The position numbers and the translations under genes are program-made. Below, in pieces: positions 10,946-21,960 of a stretch of 64,000 nt of DNA. The first letter of the stretch is position 1. Every line of letters starts with the position of its first letter. Source of the DNA: Anthopleura xanthogrammica (taxonomy: Eukaryota; Cnidaria; Anthozoa; Actiniaria; Actiniidae); the NCBI GenBank assembly GCA_964019055.1, contig OZ025209.1, positions 12,632,981 through 12,696,980 of the forward strand, given 5' to 3'. A model generated the notes under the pieces. That model was given only the letters and a program-made list of their open reading frames with translations. It did no database searches and was not told where the DNA came from.

Positions 10946-11134
10946 TTCTGTTTATTATATAATTAACTAGGTATCATATTCGACATGTGAACTAGGCCTT
11001 CAAGTGATTATCTTAAATTTCCTAGTGCTAAAGCATGATTAAAATTCAGTGCAACGCCATTTTTCGTCAGCATGTTGGCTCGTGTGGAAACACGTGATCA
11101 TAATCTCAAGTGCTGTGGTGGCACCGCGTGCCAG

Positions 11135-14100
11135 TCAGTCGTCTTTTTCGCCGAAGCAAATCTGACAAATGCAGCAAAGGACAACTAAGGGCAGAGCAAT
11201 GGCAACAATGACGATCCACATCAAGATCAGCAAGAACGCTACACAACAAGCTGTAGACAAACAAATATATGGAATCAATGCTCCTATCCTGCGTTACCAT
11301 TGCCAGCGTATAATGTTGTTATAATGAAAGAGAGAGAAAGAAATATAACAGCTGTCAGCCTATCTCAGCAGGACACTTGATGGCGGGCTCATGACAAAGA
11401 AATGTTTTGCAAATAATGAATTCCCTGACTTACGCACCAGGAGGTAGCGTCCTTTGCAGACGTTATTTGTGTCGGTCTGTTGATAACGTCTGCAAAGGAG
11501 GCGCATAAGGCTATAATGAATTTAATTTGCTTTCGCGGCTGCACACAGCGCGCGGGTGACAATCACGATATAGCCAGGTAGTTCTCATTCCAAGTGAAAG
11601 CCCAAAGCCCAGGGAACCCAGGAATTAAAATTCGCCTTCGAACCACCAACAGCTGGTACAAACTGTATTCGTGGTCGAACCTACAATCACAGTGTTGTCA
11701 GTTTTTGAGTAGCAGCCTGTAATATACAGCTATTTCAAAAAAGGTTCGTAAAGGTTTGTCGCATGTTGCATGTAGCTTACCAAGCTTGAAATGTATTATA
11801 TTCACATGTAGATAATGTCAGCACAGAAGAAAATATGCTGGAAAAACCTGGAGACAAAGTTTGGGAAAATCTTTTATTGTTGTGACCTTCCGTTGCTGGA
11901 ATTCACATCACCCATATTGCATTTCCGGCTTGGTATGCAGCAAGCAACAAAACCTTCACCAAACTTTTTTGAAATAGTTATCGTAGATTAATAAATTTTA
12001 CACCGTAGTGAAAATAGGAACTGACGTTTCGGACGTTAGTCCTTCGTCGGAGTCAATAGAAAGTAAGAGTGAGAAAGATGTTTATATAGTAGAGGAGAGA
12101 GAAAACAAACCAATAAGAAAAAAGCGAGCCATAAAATAAAGGAAAACAAAAGGATCGAAAGCAACAATAGGTGAGAAATAACTTAATTATAAGCGAAGCG
12201 TTCGTTCATCCCGTGGGGATTAACGGTGCCAAGTAAATGAATTAAGCGCATTTCTTTAGTTTTACGATGATTGTTGCTGCCGTGGGTTAAACACAGACCA
12301 AAAACAATAGCATTAAGCTCAGAATGATTAGCAGAGTTAAAGTGCCGAGCAACTGGTTTAGATCAATCTTGCTTGGGAATGTCGTAAAGGTGATCTCTAA
12401 AACGATCACCTAATCGGCGGCCAGTTTCTCCAACATAGAGCATGTTACAGTGTGAACATTGAATGCAGTAGATGACGTTAGAAGAAGTACAATCAAAATG
12501 ATCTGTAATATTAAAGGAGGATTTGGGACCTTTAATGGAAGTTCGTGAAGCAACAAAGGGGCAAGTGTAGCAACGTTTGCGAGAGCAGCGAAAAGTACCG
12601 GGTTCTTTATTAGAAGGAAGTGTACCTTTAACAAAAAAAGAGCGTAAATTACGGTCCCTTTTGAACGAAAAAAGAGGGCGTTCTTTGAAAATGTTGGACG
12701 TGGTGGGATCAGAGTTGAGTAAATTGAAGTTACGATTAATGACAGGTTTGATAGAGTTGTTAATAGGATGGTAAGTGATAGTGAATGGAATGCGGTTTAG
12801 GTTAGAATTGCGTGATTTAGGGGTGAGAGCGTTGTTGCGATCTATGGAAGAAGCTTTGCGCATAGCACGGTCGATGATGGTAATTGGGTAACCACGATTA
12901 AGAAAAAAGGAACGCATTTCTTGACATTTGCGAGAAAAATCAGTGTCGTCACTACAAAGACGACGCAAACGTAAGAATTGCGAAAAAGGAATAGAATTGA
13001 GAGTGTGTTTAGGGTGTGAGGAGGAATAAAGTAAATATGAATGAGAGTCTGTGGGCTTATAATGAATAGTGGTATTGAGATGATTAGCAGAAATACTTAC
13101 AGAAATATCAAGAAATGTGACAGAAGTCTCACTAATGTCCCAAGTGAATTCAAGAGCTGGGTGAAAAGAATTGACATAGAGAATGAAAGAATCTAGGTCT
13201 TGTTTGGAACAAGAAGTAGCACCAATACAATCATCAATGTAGCGACCAAAAAGTTCAGGTTTAATGCCTGGATAGAGATCAAAAATCTGTTGCTCGATGT
13301 AGCCAACAAATAAATTAGCATAGCTAGGTCCCATCTTGGTGCCCATAGCTACACCGTTAATCTGTCGAAAAAAGCGGTCGCCAAACGAAAAACAATTAAG
13401 GGTGAGAACAAGTTCAGCTAAACGCAATAAAGTAGGAGTGCTAGGTTCTAAAACGGTGCGACGATCAAAAAAATGTTTGAGAGCATTGAGACCTTCATCA
13501 TTAGGAATGACGGTATATAAAGATTTAACATCCATGGTAAATAAAAACTTAGATTGAGAATTTTGAAAATGAAAGTCATTAAAAATCCTGAGGGCGTGAT
13601 TAGTGTCTTTAATGTAGGTGGGTAGAGTCTGAACGATAGGTGACATAAGAGAGTCAAGAAAGCTGGAAATAACTTCGGTGGGACAACTACAAGCTGATAC
13701 AATAGGACGGCCAGGATTATTAGGTTTGTGAATTTTAGGTAAAAAGTAAACATGAGAGGTGCAGGGAGTGTTAATGATAAGATTGTTGGCAGTAGCTGGA
13801 AGACTGCCGTCAGAAATAAAAGAGTTAATAGTGTCTTTGACAGTTTCCTGGTAGGTAGGTGTGAGGTCGTTGTTGATTTCAAGGTAAAAATTGGTGTCTG
13901 AGAGTTGGCGTAAAGCTTCCTCTTTGTACATGCATGCATACATGCCATGCATGTATACACTCAATTGCAACTTCAAGCAGAGACTGAAAGGTATCCTGGG
14001 AAATGACATAATTATCCTCTGATGTGCCATTGGTATTCATTTGAGATACACAGTCGATATGAAACATGTGTTAAAAGTCTCCATGCTTTCTGTGATCACT

Positions 14101-17100
14101 TCCAACAATTTATGAACACTGCACGAGTTGTATCACTAGATACATCTAATTAACGTACTTCCCATGTACCATTTCGGTCTCAGCTTCTATGTTCCATGTT
14201 TTGAACCCGACAATGATTTTGCAATAGGCTACGTTCGATATCTCAAAATTCAGACTTGGTACTTCGTGTTTGTTACGATCACGTGGATCACCACAATGAA
14301 ATACATTTATTGGTAGGAATATAATTTTGTACCATTGTGCTAGTCAAACGTGGCCTGTTGAGTATTTATAAATGCAAATGAGCCGTGAGTAAGAACAATG
14401 GGGTATCATGTGCAGTTACCTTTGCCACGTGGATCATACCATGAGTACTCCGGAGCCCTCCGCTGTATTATGACTGTCGTTGGTGCAGGCAGGGCTCTGT
14501 AATACGTTAGTGAAGTCAGGTTAAATTTCAGACACTTTGACAAGAGAGTCGAGTTTTGAACATCCATTGCGAAAGGATTAGCCTGTGATCCAGTTACAAC
14601 AAAGAATTCATATGGCAGCGCGAAGCATTAAGGTTAGAGTCAGATTTCGGTCCCTACATTAGTGACTGATCATGCAGGAAGTTCGACCAAAGCTAAAGGA
14701 AAGGTTAGTCAGCCCTTAGACCGTGTAAGATTAACCACTACGACAAAATTATTCAAGTTTCAATTCTTCAAATTCTTCAAGTTTTTTCTTATAATATTCA
14801 CAGTTGTCATACACAAGACTACTTCTGACATGCATGGTACGGCTTGCACTATTTACCAAAGCTCTCCATGCAGATATACTAACTAATTGAGTCACAACTC
14901 CAGAAGCCGGCTGCTTCCGCCAATCAAAGCTTCGAAGTTGTTTATATTTTTCTTGGCCAATCACAAGCAAAATACATCTACAAAACTTGTTTCCAACGAC
15001 ATTAGTAAATAACGTCTGTGTTTGCCCTCTAAGACTTTCTGGGGGGGGGGGGGGAGACTTTGTTCTATTTTCATATTTATGCAAACTTGTGTTTCAAACT
15101 TGCCAGACAAAACTGACAGATGGCTTTACAAAATGTCAAAAATTAAGGTCTTCTTTTTGAAAGTTAAGACTAACTCTTTCATATTGTCTTTGTTAATACA
15201 GTGTGTTGCCCTAATTCGGGACGGTTTTAGGAATAACCTTTATATCAAAGCGCAGAAATATTGTAGCGATGAAATATTTACCATGAAGATAGAGTCGAAC
15301 ATCTTGAAGTCGGTCACTAAAGCTCATTTGTTTAAGTCACGATTAACTTACTACAGTTTACAAATTTATCGCCCAAGTTGGTGGCCCTAATTTCGGACAG
15401 TTGGTCCTAATTCTGGACACAAACACTATGCGATTTGCTCTTCGATTTCCTCGCTTTCACCTCGCTGGTTCATTTGGAAATTAGGGGAATATTCCTTTTC
15501 ATTCTCATGGAGGTTTAAAATATACAAATGAGCCTAATAAAGAAGTTGTGAAGGCAGTGCACGTGCGTGTTTATTTAACAGTAAAAATTCTTGGACCGCA
15601 TTCTAAATATCCAGCGCCAGTTTTATACCTAACTGTTTAAAAATACCCTTAGGAAATCTAACTTAACCAAGCATAATATATTCAACATATCTGAACTTGG
15701 ACAACACAATATATTGAGATGAGATGAGATGAGATGAGATCAACTTTGTTTAGACACGCTAGCCTAAATTCAATACAAAAATAGCACTGGTTTCCAATAG
15801 GGGCATGTTATTTACAAAATACTATAATATTAAAAATGGAAAAATATGAAATATGTAGATAATTAGGAATTAATAATCGATAATACATATCTATATATAT
15901 ACGAGGAAGTTTCTCTAATAACTAAGTACGGTAAGTTTAAGGTAAATATCAAAGATATATAATATGGTTAAATATGGACGGTCTTTAAATTTGAAATGAA
16001 AGAGGACAGATAATAGGAATTTCTTCTATATTAAATATAGACTCACTTTATATGACAACATTCATAGTTATTCGTAACCAATCTTTGGTATATTTTGGCT
16101 GTCCCGAATTAGGCACACATGCTTAAAATATACCAATTTCTTTGAATGTAGTCTCAGGTACAATGATTTTAATTATTTGATAATTATTTTACTTACAGAA
16201 TAGAACAATTATTTAGGTGTGAACTCAGCTTAAAAACAATATTTCACGAGTCATACTTAGTCAAAAAACGATTTGAGAGCTATGTTTGGTAATGTTAAGA
16301 CAAGCGAAAACTCGTATTCTGAGAAATAACGTGCTGACTTACCTTTACAAAATGCTCTTTTTCTCCGCTCTAAATTACGGCATGAAGCCCAAAAATTTCG
16401 TCGTGCAAGGAAACTTATCTACATTTGATGTTTTCACGTTGGTTTTAATTTATTCATAATTTGCACAGAATAACTACGATTGAAACACGAAGTGTCCGGA
16501 ATTAGGGACCGTCCCGAATTAGGGCAACACACTGTACAATATCTTTGGTCTCACAATAAACGTGTACTCACGAAACGTTTTGTATATTCTAAGAAAACGA
16601 ACATTTATTTTCTTGCTAAAACTAACTTCCCTGAATTCTTGGAAAACATAGTGAAGCTTACGCATGCGCAAAAGTTTTTCTCTAGCGTAAACAACAGGTC
16701 CTAAGTCCACCGCTACTTAAAAATACAGCTGAATAAATCATGAGTATTTTTAACCAAGGATCTATACTTGAAAAACTTTTTTGAGGGAAATTTTGGACTG
16801 AATTAAAGATTTTAGAGAATTAGGGGATCTAAATCTGTAATTTTTCTAGTTTGGTTCTTTGATTTACAGCCGACGAAATGCTAGTTGGCAAACAAGACAT
16901 CAAACGTGGCAGGCCGCACCTCATCGAAAACTGCTATAATATCTTTTTACATTACAGGGACTGATAACTTTACCTTATCGGCTGGTGTTCCTCAATCCTG
17001 TGTCTTTCAACTGCGACAATTCTGATAAAGAAATATATCCACATCAAGTACGACAACATGGAAGTACGAGGGTTTCTTGTTTTTGGATTCTTGTTTTGCT

Positions 17101-17213
17101 ATTGTTTTTGCTCACCCTTCTGCTGTAGCCACCAAGGCTGTTTCTTTCGTGACCTGAATATTTCCGATTCTTGCCTTCTCTTCTTTAACTGCGATAACAG
17201 CGGCTCCATTCAT
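11135..17213 (-). CDS. Small-membrane-protein family, copy C (4 exons, 112 aa)
   Basis: Minus-strand exons 17213-17116, 17021-16974, 14496-14420 and 11250-11135 (339 nt, all phases agree, 2-2-1). The protein begins MNGAAVIAVKEEKARIGN, continues IQVTKETALVATAEG, IVAVERHRIEEHQPIR, then ALPAPTTVIIQRRAPEYSW with YDPRGK, and ends with membrane segment VAFLLILMWIVIVAIALP and tail CCICQICFGEKDD. No signal peptide. Introns 2 and 3 are enlarged by a pogo-like element (15199-16534) and a Penelope-like element, yet splice sites and frame are intact. It is head-to-head with copy D, with starts 595 bp apart. Function unknown. Confidence 0.82.
11735..11985. repeat. Foldback element in intron 3 of copy C
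   Basis: AGCTATTTCAAAAAAGGTTC near the left end mirrors AACTTTTTTGAAATAGTTAT near the right end, with a second inner pair TGTAGCTTACCAAGCTTGAA / TTCCGGCTTGGTATGCAGC. The same element occurs in intron 3 of copy D (19484-19781), so it predates the C/D split. Confidence 0.75.
11986..13935 (-). mobile_element. Penelope-like retroelement, 5'-truncated, one nonsense codon
   Basis: A reverse-transcriptase reading frame runs on the minus strand from about 13935 to 12183. Motifs in order: VYFLPKIHKPNNPGRPIVSA, TMDVKSLYTVIPN (RT A), INGVAMGTKMGPSYANLFVG (RT B), FGRYIDD (RT C), then a Cys-containing linker and a C-terminal GIY-YIG nuclease start (NVIYCIQC, MLYVGETGRRLGDRF). A TGA at 12363-12365 interrupts the nuclease; the frame then stays open to TAA at 12183-12185 with ARHFNSANHSE and MRLIHLLGTVNPHGMNERF. 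The YIDD and GIY-YIG combination identifies the Penelope family. The 5' part of the element is missing. It lies in intron 3 of copy C, same orientation. A methionine-started reading would begin in host sequence at 14030. Confidence 0.88.
15199..16534. mobile_element. Non-autonomous pogo/Tigger-like DNA transposon, 1336 bp, TA target duplication
   Basis: Inverted ends CAGTGTGTTGCCCTAATTCG at left and CGAATTAGGGCAACACACTG at right, flanked by TA on both sides (15197-15198 and 16535-16536). The paralogous segment near 31250 shows the empty site GTTAATACAATAT. Internal repeats of CCTAATTCGGGAC occur near both ends, and a GAGAT run is at about 15716-15740. No transposase frame is seen. CAGT ends with TA duplication fit the pogo branch of Tc1/mariner. 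Confidence 0.85.
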
Positions 17214-17808
17214 TGTTATTTTGGAATTTTCACTTAATAATTTGGGGTAAAATTGTTTCCAATTTCGTTTCGAAATGTAATGTTTACAGGTTCACAGACA
17301 CAAAATACTGAACTTCCGAGAAATCACGTTATATGTTTTTTTGCCGACAAACTAATTGGCATTCTATAATTAGCAGCGACACTAGAAAAAAAACATTTGC
17401 GCATGCGTGCCTTTCAGCACGCTTTCCAAGAAATTACAAGAGTTTTAGTGAGACAATAGATGCTTGTTTTCTCCAAAAAATTTCGCGGGTATACTTTTGT
17501 GAGACCAAGATACTGTATTAATAAAGGCAATATGAAAGAATTAGCCTTAAGTCTCAAGAACTGACTTAAAGTTTTGGCATCTTGTAACTATGGTTGTAAA
17601 GACTATTTTTCAGGCAAGTGTGAAAGTCAAATTTGCATATTTTTACAATAGCACGAAGACGCTTTTGACTAAACGATGCATGCATGAATACACTAAGGCC
17701 AGCACACGTGATATCGCGGAAGCTATTTTGTCTTTGACCCTGTAAACATTTCATTTGGAAACGAATATTTACCCCAACTGAACTGAAAATTCTAGATTTG
17801 AAATAACA
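17214..17808. promoter_or_regulatory. Shared bidirectional upstream region of copies C and D
   Basis: The 595 bp between the two divergent start codons. CACGTGATATCGCGGAAGC begins at 17705, 104 bp before the D start; AACGTGAT on the minus strand (17324-17329) is 111 bp before the C start. Between them lies an inverted copy (about 17380-17600) of sequence also found at 15100-15198/16535-16700. Regulatory role is inferred from conserved spacing. Confidence 0.55.
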
Positions 17809-20531
17809 ATGAGTGGAGCCGCTGTTATCGCAGTCCGAGAAGAAACGGCCAGAATTGGAAATACTCAGGTCACGAAGAAAACAGCTTTTGTAGCTACGGC
17901 AGAAGGGTGAGCAAAAATTATGACAAAAAACCCTCGTATTTCCGTGTTGTTACTTGATGATATATTTACTTATTGCTTTACCAGGCTTGTAGCAATTGAA
18001 TCACACAGTGTTGAGCAACTAAACCAACAGCCCAGGTAAATTGAACTGTCCTTATGAAAATATATTGAGCGAAAACGAAAATGTAATAACTAAATTTCGC
18101 TAAGTACTTTGCAATGGAATGCAATTCAAAATATATCTGCAAGAAAAATATGGTATTTGTTCGTCGCCAAATAGCAAGTTTATTGAGTTACATTTGATAA
18201 AAGAAGTAAGCTGTCGCATAAAATAATGGATAAAATTTCAGTTAATTTATCATTATGAATAAGTTTTGATGCCTGATTGAAAATACATATTCATGATTCA
18301 ACACTTAATTTGCAAATCTGAAATTTTGAATAGCCGCAGGGGTTGGACGAGGGTGGGACAAGTAACTGTGACCAAGGTCAGCCCGTTGTAAACAATTTCG
18401 GTTTAGAGTATGAAGAAGGTTGCTCTTCCTGCAACACCAAGAAACGCCTAAGAAGTTTAATCTGTGATTTTGTTTTGTGATTGGCCAGCATCAACAAGTA
18501 ATAAAATAGTTTTAAACTTTATTGGATTGATGGAGCCAAGAGCCTCTGCTTCTAACCTCAGGGACGGCGGAGCCGGGGGGGCTGGGGGGGCTAGAGCCTC
18601 TCCACTTTTTTGAGAATTTTTTTTTTTCTTAACGATAAAAAGTGAAAAAATCAGAATGATAGGGGAGGGGTGGGTAGGAAATAGTTTAGCCCCCCCACTT
18701 TAAAAACTGCTCCGCCGTCCCTGAACCTAGAGTGATGTGGTTACTACTTCTTGTCTAGCACATCGATCTAACCAGACTTGAGCGGGTAACAATGAAAGAG
18801 GAAGTCATTAAATAGTGCAACGACGCCAAGCAGTCCATCGAGCCGAGGTAGTTTGGTACAGTGACAAATATTGGGAAAAAAGGCTTTACAGCAAGTGTCA
18901 TAGGAAGGGGTTAATCTTACACGATAGTAGTACCGGGATAGCGATGATGTGGCACAAATCTTCGGCATATATAGCAGTAATGCATCGCGCTGCCACACGG
19001 CAGGATCAATATCGGGTTTTCAATAATTCTTATCCTTTTAATGGATGTTACACTGCAAATCAAAAAACCGTGGGCACCCAGAAATATTTCAGAAATCGTT
19101 CCTCGCTCGTTGAACAACCTGAAACAACTCTCTAACTGCAAGAAATGCGACTGATTTGTAATCAGATAAACTTCTTGCAGTTAGAGAGTCGTTTCAGATT
19201 GTTCAACGAACGATAAACGGTTTCTGAAATTCCTGGGTGCCCATGGTTTTTCGATTCGCACTGTAAAAACTCTCTCCTGTAAAAGTGTCTGGAATTCTTA
19301 ATTTAACTTATGTATTTCAGGATAGCGCCTGCTCCAAGACTAGCACCACTACCTGCACCACCACCACCACGGACCGTCATAATACAGCAGAGGGCTCCGG
19401 AGTACTCATGGTATGATCCACATGGCAAAGGTAACTGCACATGATACCCCAGGATTCTTACCACGGCTCATTTGCATTTATATGTACAGCTATCTTAAAA
19501 AAGGTTGGTGAAGGTTTTGAAAACAAGAGACGTCTCCTCCTCAGTTCCTGGTTTTGTTGCAAGTTGCACACCAAGCCCGAAATGCACTATAGGCGATGTG
19601 AATCCAATAATCAGCGAAAGGTCACAACCGATATGGAACTTTCCCAAACTTTATCTGCGCGTTTTTCCGGCATATTTTCTTCTGTGCTGACATTATTTAT
19701 ATTACATCCACAATTTATTTCGGCTTGCTATGCAAAATGCAACAAAATCTTTACCAACCTTGCTTTTTTGAAATAGTTGTATAGTGATTAAAGTTGGTAC
19801 CAATTTCGTTATTCGGGGCCAGGATTTTTCCTGCAGGTTCTCCAGTTTTCTAAATACGATTTTTGAACTTTAATTTCACCAGGCCAGAGCTGGCCCTATA
19901 GTAAAAGTCAGGGCACGGCTAACTCACAGATCGAACCCTGGAACAACCACTGGGCTGATCTAAGTCAGGGCACGGCCAACTCACAGATCGAACCCTGGAA
20001 CAACCTCTGGGCTGATCTAAGTCAGGGCACGGCCAACTCACAGATCGAACCCTGGAACAACCACTGGGCTGATCTAAGTCAGGGCATGGCTAACTCACAG
20101 ATCGAACCCTGGAACAACCTCTGGGCTGATCTAAGTCAGGGCACGACCAACTCACAGATCGAACCCTGGAACAACCACTGGGTTGATCTAAGTCAGGGCA
20201 CGGCCAACTCACAGATCGAACCCTGAAACAACCACTGGGTTGATCTAAGTCAGGGCACGGCCAACTCACAGATCGAACCCTGAAACAACCACTGGGCACG
20301 GCATTCACAGATCGAATAAGAATTTAGTTATCGATCCTGAACAGCATCATTTGTGTACGCTTCCAATAGTAACACAGGCCAGGAGCATTGATTCCATATA
20401 TTTGTTTGTCTACAGATTGTTGTGTAGCGTTCTTGCTGATCTTGATGTGGATCGTGATTGCTGTCATTACTCTGCCCTTATTCATCCTCTGCTGCATTTG
20501 TTATTGTTGCTTCGGTAGCGATGACAACTGA
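17809..20531 (+). CDS. Small-membrane-protein family, copy D (4 exons, 124 aa)
   Basis: Exons 17809-17906, 17985-18035, 19321-19430 and 20416-20531 (375 nt, phases 2-2-1). Begins MSGAAVIAVREETARIGN, then TQVTKKTAFVATAEG, LVAIESHSVEQLNQQPR, a longer proline-rich exon 3 (APAPRLAPLPAPPPPRTVII, ending APEYSWYDPHGK) and exon 4 with DCCVAFLLILMWIVIAVITL and tail CCICYCCFGSDDN. The Cys-rich membrane edge and acidic tail are shared with C and E. Intron 2 carries a 165 bp foldback (18559-18723); intron 3 carries the shared foldback and a 57 bp tandem array. No known domain is recognised. Confidence 0.82.
18559..18723. mobile_element. 165 bp foldback MITE with AACCT flanks
   Basis: Ends CAGGGACGGCGGAGC and GCTCCGCCGTCCCTG are exact inverted copies, flanked by AACCT on both sides (18554-18558, 18724-18728). 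A G-rich stretch follows the left end. A 5 bp duplication does not match hAT (8 bp), so the superfamily is left open. Confidence 0.75.
19484..19781. repeat. Foldback element in intron 3 of copy D
   Basis: AGCTATCTTAAAAAAGGTTG at left mirrors AACCTTGCTTTTTTGAAATA at right. Orthologous in position to the 11735-11985 element of copy C. Confidence 0.7.
19905..20318 (-). repeat. Tandem array of a 57 bp unit (about 7 copies), SINE-tail derived
   Basis: Units read GTCAGGGCACGGCCAACTCA, then CAGATCGAACCCTGGAACAA and CCACTGGGCTGATCTAA, with a few substitutions between units. The reverse complement matches the end of the tRNA-related SINE (CTGTGAGTTAGCCGTGCCC) seen at 38570-38690, so the array appears to be an amplified SINE tail. 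Short ORFs across it are not genes. Confidence 0.85.
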
Positions 20532-21960
20532 CTGGCACGCGGTGCCACCACAGCACTTGAGATTATGAACACGTGTTTCCACATGAGCCATCATGCTGAC
20601 TTTAAACGAAAAATGGCGTTGCACTGAATTTTAACCATAGCACACCCACTAGCACAAGACAAATCAATATGACTTTACACTCATTTTCATAATTACGCGA
20701 CCCAGTCAACTAGCTAGACGCCCAGTGGATCTGGGGGGGGGGGGGGGGGGGGGGGGTATGGGCATGCCCCTCCCCCTTCGAAGTCCTAGATTCGCCGCTG
20801 GAGACGTGCGGGCTCTAATTGGCTTCCGTCAATCAAATTTCCAACGCTCTGCTTGAGACCGTACTTTTTACTGATACTTTACTGTTACAAAAACCTACAT
20901 AGACCTCACATTAGGATCCTCACGCAACGTCTCTCGTGGGGAGAGAGCTTAAGATTCGCGTTTTTTTCTCCCGCAAACGGCAAACGTGACCAAGTTTTCT
21001 TCGTTTTCCTGTATTTTACTTTACCTTTTGCAAACATTCTTAACAAAAAGAAATATTATTTTGTTTATCTACGACTTGGAGATTTTTGCGATTCCTTTTT
21101 ACTAATTTTAAAGAACTTTTCACTGATCAACTGACGTTTCACGTTTGCCGTAAACGGGATTCTTAAACTCTCTAATCTGACATATCCAGCGCATGTGAGA
21201 TACCAAGAGACCATGAATATATTTATGCTCTCTTGGAGATATGACTTTTGAACTCGGCTCGCTCACTAGAACGCTATGCACTAGTCAAATGAAACTCCAA
21301 CCCCCCGACCCACGGGACCAGGGGATTTAACATTAATACACGTAGTGTTAAATTTAGCACTTTATCCCGTTACTCGGAGAAAGGATGCACGTTAAATTCC
21401 GGGTTTTTAATTCCCCGCCCTGTCCTGGAGGTTTCAATTGACAAGTGCGAATTAAAACACTTTGTACTCTAAGTAGTTTGCATTGGTAGCTCAGGGTTGC
21501 AACTACCTACATTTTATATTTTATGCATTGTAATCTGATTTTCACGATTTAGTTGAGTTTTAAGGAAATAGAATAAAAAAACAATAAAACTGATCAAAGC
21601 AAATCTTTTTCTTCTTCTACTTTCGCATACAAAAACTTGATTATTTACCTTTTTCAATAATTTGTATTTTATGGAAATTCCATGAACTTTCACTGGAACA
21701 CATGAATATTCTAGACAAATGTTGAGGGTAACCTGACCCTGATCAACAGAGAACTCAAAACTGGAGTTTTCAAACAATTATCATCTATACAAGAATGTAT
21801 GAATAGTTTGTCGGCAAGTGTCGCAGTAAGCACCACGTGATCTATCAAGGCCGGGCTGACGGAAATATGTCGTCTGTGACCCTGCAACTCAAGATTCCAT
21901 TAAGAATTTCAAGTGGAAAGATTCTTACTCCAACTTAGGCAGAAAACTTCCAAAATAACA
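20532..21960. other. Intergenic region D-E
   Basis: No gene seen. It holds the D 3' flank (GGCACGCGGTGCCACCACAG), a run of about 23 G at 20733, and the E promoter with a CACGTG box at 21834-21839, 122 bp before the E start. Confidence 0.55.

Larger units (their letters stand above)
10043..11134. other. Intergenic region between convergent genes B and C
   Basis: No gene seen. It contains an M2 MITE (10500-10702), a foldback (10822-10945), and the 3' flank of copy C from about 11040. The flank includes GTGGCACCGCGTGCCAGTCAG, also present just after the exon 4 stop of copy D. Confidence 0.6.

Noticed and set aside
13448..13960. 170-residue ORF overlapping the Penelope-like frame
   Set aside because: Shadow frame of the reverse transcriptase; rich in Leu/Thr with no motif.
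20090..20308. Minus-strand ORF with repeated PSGCFRVRSVSWPCPDLDQ
   Set aside because: Product of the 57 bp SINE-tail array; the same peptide-like repeat appears at 33993-34181 for the same reason.
19905..20318. CRISPR-like spaced repeats
   Set aside because: Units are directly adjacent without unique spacers, in eukaryotic DNA with spliced genes; they are a tandem SINE-tail array.
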